Assembly (NCBI GenBank): GCA_964578605.1
Contig: CAZODO010000008.1
Span: forward strand, 1-64,000
Direction: 5' to 3'
Length of the DNA stretch: 64,000 nucleotides
Origin: JAXMHN01 sp964578605
Lineage (GTDB): Bacteria; Verrucomicrobiota; Verrucomicrobiia; Limisphaerales; SIBE01
Shown here: positions 61,760 to 64,000 of the stretch, piece by piece
How positions within the stretch are numbered: position 1 is the stretch's first letter
Layout of the letters: every line of letters starts with the position of its first letter
Notes under the pieces: model-generated
The model's database searches: none
The model's input: the letters and a program-made list of their open reading frames with translations, nothing else
What the model was told of the DNA's origin: nothing
Translations under genes and position numbers: made by a program

Positions 61760-62210
61760 CGACGCCGACCGCCGGGACTCGAGCCGCGGAGGGTTGCTCG
61801 GCCAGGGGCGAGCGCCGGGCGCCCTGGCGCGTTCCGATGGTATGGGTCGAGTGATTGAACCTCAGGGCGCGCAGTTGGGCGATGTCGTCCGGGGCCTCCG
61901 GGGTCAGCCATTAGGGCCCTGGTCAACAGGAAGATTGAAGGAGTTCACATCTTGACCTTCTTTCCCGAGCTGGAGGGGGCGAGACGACAGCGTTCCGAGG
62001 GTGTAATACAAATGTTATAACATTGTGCCCGAGAACGGGTGTTACCTGGCGTAAGCGCTTGGAATGCAACAGCAAGCAGTTGCTGACGTTTTGACTCCAT
62101 TCTTCAGCTTCCGGCGAGTTTGTCCGATTTCACCTGTGAATTTAGCCTGCCCCTCCTTGGCGGCGCTTGCCTCACTTGCCTCAAGAAGTCGGTGGTGACT
62201 CCGGCAACCC
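61760..62210. other. intergenic region at the edge of the cassette array
   Basis: No gene is seen. It contains the perfect palindrome AATGTTATAACATT (62011-62024) in the element shared with 32.7 kb, and a CTTGCCTCA direct repeat near 62167-62184. I find no attC-like hairpin after hicB2, so the cassette array may end here. Confidence 0.45.
61999..62062. repeat. intergenic element shared with 32742-32795
   Basis: TGTAATACAAATGTTATAAC lies about 28 bp before AAGCGCTTGGAAT. The same words occur near 32.75 kb in the opposite order. The half-site words are like those of antitoxin operators; no gene follows in a suitable position. Confidence 0.5.
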
Positions 62211-62450
62211 TTAAGTCAAAAATGACTGGTGCAAGCTTTTGCACCGCCCGGAGGTAGAGGGCGGCAACGGTTTGCCCTCTTCGTGATACAAGTTGATCAT
62301 CTCCTCCACCATCTGGCATAATTCATCGAACACTTGCTTCTCGTCCGCTCCGTGGCAACCGCCATAGAAAAGGCCGGGACAAGATCCAACGAAACACTGG
62401 TCTTCGTCTGACCATTCCACGATTTTCGGAAAACGCGTGCTTTCTTTCAT
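62211..62450 (-). CDS. second HicB-like antitoxin, lacking its DNA-binding tail
   Basis: From ATG 62450 the product has 79 residues and reads STRFPKIVEWSDEDQCFVGS, CPGLFYGGCHGADEKQVFDE, LCQMVEEMINLYHEEGKPLP, the HicB fold. The usual C-terminal helix-turn-helix is replaced by a short unrelated end (GRCKSLHQSFLT), suggesting truncation or frameshift. It follows hicA on the same strand. An in-frame start at 62519 overlaps hicA. Confidence 0.75.
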   Translation of the reverse strand: MKESTRFPKIVEWSDEDQCFVGSCPGLFYGGCHGADEKQVFDELCQMVEEMINLYHEEGKPLPPSTSGRCKSLHQSFLT

Positions 62451-62505
62451 CGGCTCGCCTCTTCGATGGCCCGCCGCTATTCGCTCCACTGGCTGGTTCG
62501 CCGAT

Positions 62506-62694
62506 TTATTCCTCTTCATTTGGGCTCAGTCGGCGGATAATCCTCTTGGCCAGGATCTCGTTGATCTCGCGGTGCCGCGGCACTGGTTCGGACCGACCTG
62601 TCCTCGGGTTGTGATAGATGTCATGCTTGCTGCCCTTTCTGAGCAGCGTGCATCCCATCTGCTCCAGCCGCTGCATCAGATCGAATCTCTTCAC
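62506..62694 (-). CDS. hicA: HicA-family mRNA interferase toxin
   Basis: The 62-residue product (FDLMQRLEQMGCTLLRKGSK, then HDIYHNPRTGRSEPVPRH) has the HicA double-stranded-RNA-binding fold. The catalytic histidine is expected in GSKHDIYHN. It cleaves mRNA when free of antitoxin. The start overlaps the upstream hicB stop by 4 bp, so the pair is translationally coupled. Here the antitoxin gene comes first, as in many hicBA modules. Confidence 0.88.
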   Translation of the reverse strand: MKRFDLMQRLEQMGCTLLRKGSKHDIYHNPRTGRSEPVPRHREINEILAKRIIRRLSPNEEE

Positions 62695-62882
62695 GCAATC
62701 TCTAACTCCTCGACTTTCCTAATCCCCGGGATTTCTTCGGAGCTGAACGTCTGAAACAAATCTCGCAAATGCTCCTTGAGATCCTCCAGGTCCTCGCCTT
62801 GGGTCCAATGGTCCGGGTAGTCGTTCAAATATCCCAGGTACCGCCCGTCCGCCTCTTTCCAGTACGTAAACTGCGTCCTCAT
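62691..62882 (-). CDS. hicB: HicB-family antitoxin
   Basis: The 63-residue product (TQFTYWKEADGRYLGYLNDY, DLEDLKEHLRDLFQTFSSEE, IPGIRKVEELEIA) is a compact HicB. The ending IRKVEELEIA is typical of the short HicB subfamily. It lies 47 bp downstream of an attC-like site and on the same strand as the other cassette genes. Toxin-antitoxin pairs of this kind are common in integron arrays, where they stabilise the array. Confidence 0.86.
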   Translation of the reverse strand: MRTQFTYWKEADGRYLGYLNDYPDHWTQGEDLEDLKEHLRDLFQTFSSEEIPGIRKVEELEIA

Positions 62883-62928
62883 GGAATCATGCTACCAGAC
62901 CGAACCCAGGACACGAGCCCCCACTTTC

Positions 62929-63054
62929 GGCTAACGCAAAGCTGAGCAACTGCCGCTGGAAACGCAAGCTTGTGCGTGAATGGCGCATCCGAATTGCCGC
63001 CACGCGTCGAGCGGAGAGGCGGGGCGGCAGTTCGTCTCCAGCGTCTTGTTGGAC
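62929..63054 (-). other. attC-like recombination site 1
   Basis: On the minus strand the site opens with GTCCAAC (RYYYAAC) and ends with GTTAGCC (one base off GTTRRRY). The arms ACGAACTGCCGC and GCGGCAGTTGCTCAGC pair with a few unpaired bases, as in integron attC folded recombination sites. It directly follows (3') the 63068-63418 gene, the cassette position for attC. Confidence 0.72.
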
Positions 63055-63067
63055 ACCATTCCCATCA

Positions 63068-63418
63068 TTAGCGGAATAGTTTGTGGGTGTATATCACGAT
63101 CAGCATGCAAACCGTACTCCCGAAGATCCAGCCGTTCAGAGCGACGAAACCCAATTTGAGCTTGAGGCTGCCTTTCCAAACTAGCGCAAGCAACAGTGAG
63201 CAAACGATGATCGCGACAGTATACTTTCCCAATCCCAGCGATGCGGATATTCCTGCTTCGTCCTGAGCCGCAAAATTCCCGAGGGTTAATGAGAACGAAC
63301 TCATCTGATTACCAAGGATTGTCCCCACGAGCCAGTGGCCGAACTCGTGAAACAGGTTGTGAGCATAGGCCGCAACGATGAGCAAGAGCGCAAGTTGTAC
63401 AATACGCTTTCGATCCAT
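63068..63418 (-). CDS. small membrane protein with HExxH (M50-like)
   Basis: From ATG 63418 the 116-residue product has about four membrane segments (VQLALLLIVAAYAHN, VGTILGN region, YTVAIIVCSLLLALVW, WIFGSTVCMLIVIY). HEFGHW (24-29) is the zinc motif of membrane M50 proteases. It is far shorter than site-2 proteases and lacks the second ligand motif, so activity is doubtful. It sits between two attC-like sites and looks like a single-gene integron cassette. Confidence 0.7.
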   Translation of the reverse strand: MDRKRIVQLALLLIVAAYAHNLFHEFGHWLVGTILGNQMSSFSLTLGNFAAQDEAGISASLGLGKYTVAIIVCSLLLALVWKGSLKLKLGFVALNGWIFGSTVCMLIVIYTHKLFR

Positions 63419-63487
63419 CTTTCTCGCAGAAGGAGCATCAGTGTGCATGGCTAGCTCGTATCTCTGGAAGGACTTCCTTCAGGGCGG

Positions 63488-63533
63488 GTCCAACACCACG
63501 TTGAACGACTGCCGTTGAAAACGCCAGTTGGCG
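63488..63533 (-). other. attC-like recombination site 2
   Basis: On the minus strand this 46-bp site ends with GTTGGAC (perfect GTTRRRY) and has imperfect inverted arms CCAACTGGCGTT and CAACGTGGTGTTGG. It lies 3 bp after the stop of the 63537-63860 gene. It is short for an attC. Confidence 0.6.
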
Positions 63534-63536
63534 ATT

Positions 63537-63860
63537 TCATGCACTCGTGTTTCGTTTGTGCTGTCGTCTGTAATGTGACGCGACCAAAGCCGAACCGGCA
63601 AGTGCCAACAACAGGGACGGCACGGCAGCAATAAGGATCTCCACCCAAACGTCCAATGAGCCTCCTCCGTGCCAGCGTGACGGAGTGAAAAGATCCAGCT
63701 GAAACGTGCTGGCCAGGCTCACCAAGACCCCGACTGCAGCTGCCACGAACACAACCACAACCGATGGCCTTCTGCCTCGACGAACGCTGGCACGGCACCA
63801 CGTCCAAGCGAGGTAGAACGCTGCGAGCACCGCGAGGGGAATTCCGCCGAACGGATACAT
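63537..63860 (-). CDS. small integral membrane protein, cassette-borne
   Basis: The 107-residue product shows three membrane segments (IPLAVLAAFYLAWTWC, SVVVVFVAAAVGVLVSLAS, VWVEILIAAVPSLLLALAGS) and a basic C-terminal end (HYRRQHKRNTSA). I recognise no family. Its stop lies right before an attC-like site and another attC-like site lies upstream, so it forms a typical single-gene cassette. Confidence 0.65.
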   Translation of the reverse strand: MYPFGGIPLAVLAAFYLAWTWCRASVRRGRRPSVVVVFVAAAVGVLVSLASTFQLDLFTPSRWHGGGSLDVWVEILIAAVPSLLLALAGSALVASHYRRQHKRNTSA

Positions 63861-63876
63861 ATGGGTCAGTCACTTC

Positions 63877-63967
63877 GCCCAACGCCCTGGGTCAGGCGCG
63901 CCGGGCTATGCGGCGACAAACTCGCCGAGCGCGCTTACCGGCGTCGCCTGCACCGGCCTTGTTCGAC
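63877..63967 (-). other. attC-like recombination site 3
   Basis: On the minus strand the site starts with GTCGAAC (one base off RYYYAAC) and ends with GTTGGGC (perfect GTTRRRY). The arms GGTGCAGGCGACGCCGG and CCCGGCGCGCCTGACC pair with a single extrahelical base, the polarity mark of attC sites. This is the clearest of the three. Confidence 0.8.
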
Positions 63968-64000
63968 CATTTATCGAAATAGAGCATAGACGGCCTGTCG

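Noticed and set aside
62104..62319. attC-like site after the last hicB
   Set aside because: No RYYYAAC/GTTRRRY pair with pairing arms was found there, only short direct repeats.

Overview
The window is G+C-rich bacterial DNA that most resembles Verrucomicrobiota. The best match is the Pedosphaera/Limisphaerales type, but this is an inference from gene content because there is no rRNA gene here. The lineage signs are a microcompartment locus of the Planctomycetes-Verrucomicrobia (PVM) type, large secreted LamG/Ig-like and YVTN-like proteins that share a C-terminal tail ending in FYRL, N,N-dimethylformamidase-like and PHP secreted enzymes, and a nucleotide-sugar dehydrogenase and heparinase typical of exopolysaccharide loci.

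Layout. 1-3.9 kb is a degraded, mobile-element-scarred zone: the tail of an unknown gene, a remnant of an alpha-L-fucosidase C-terminal domain, a large REP-like palindrome, a tRNA-Gly 3' half acting as an att scar, and two catalytically beheaded tyrosine recombinases fused head to head next to tRNA-Ala. 4-21 kb holds secreted proteins, carbonic anhydrase, a flotillin/NfeD pair, a PHP phosphoesterase-like protein, a nucleotide-sugar dehydrogenase, and an ECF sigma factor with its membrane partner.

20.8-31.2 kb is a complete PVM-type bacterial microcompartment locus: a DeoR regulator diverging from pduL, three BMC-H, three BMC-P, an acetate-kinase homologue, a CoA-acylating aldehyde dehydrogenase, a class II aldolase, a lactate/malate dehydrogenase homologue and an unknown TIM-barrel-like protein. 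Known PVM compartments cleave fuculose- or rhamnulose-1-phosphate, then process the lactaldehyde inside the shell. A four-helix-bundle gene flanked by TTCGGAT-rich inverted repeats is inserted in the middle of this operon.

31.5-46.1 kb is glycan-related: a GT4 glycosyltransferase, a tight four-gene operon (ThDP E1 alpha, E1 beta, a DegT-family enzyme with His in place of the PLP lysine, and a B12-type radical SAM protein) that may build an unusual sugar, a CAP-domain secreted protein, an SGNH hydrolase, a heparinase II/III and a fused alcohol dehydrogenase-Gfo/Idh/MocA protein. After tRNA-Pro and a ParD-like/zeta toxin pair, 47.7-58.2 kb encodes a periplasmic type II DMSO-reductase-family complex related to nitrite oxidoreductase (alpha, beta and a di-heme gamma fused to an ethylbenzene-dehydrogenase-like heme domain), with a TorD-like chaperone, a MOSC protein, MobA, an unknown HExxH/zinc-ribbon protein and a collapsed moaA.

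The right end (about 62.2-64 kb) looks like part of an integron cassette array: hicB-hicA and two small membrane-protein genes all lie on the minus strand and are separated by three attC-like hairpins. Three intergenic regions contain arrays of 11-bp repeats that meet head to head over a 3-4 bp gap, which is the most unexplained signal in the window.
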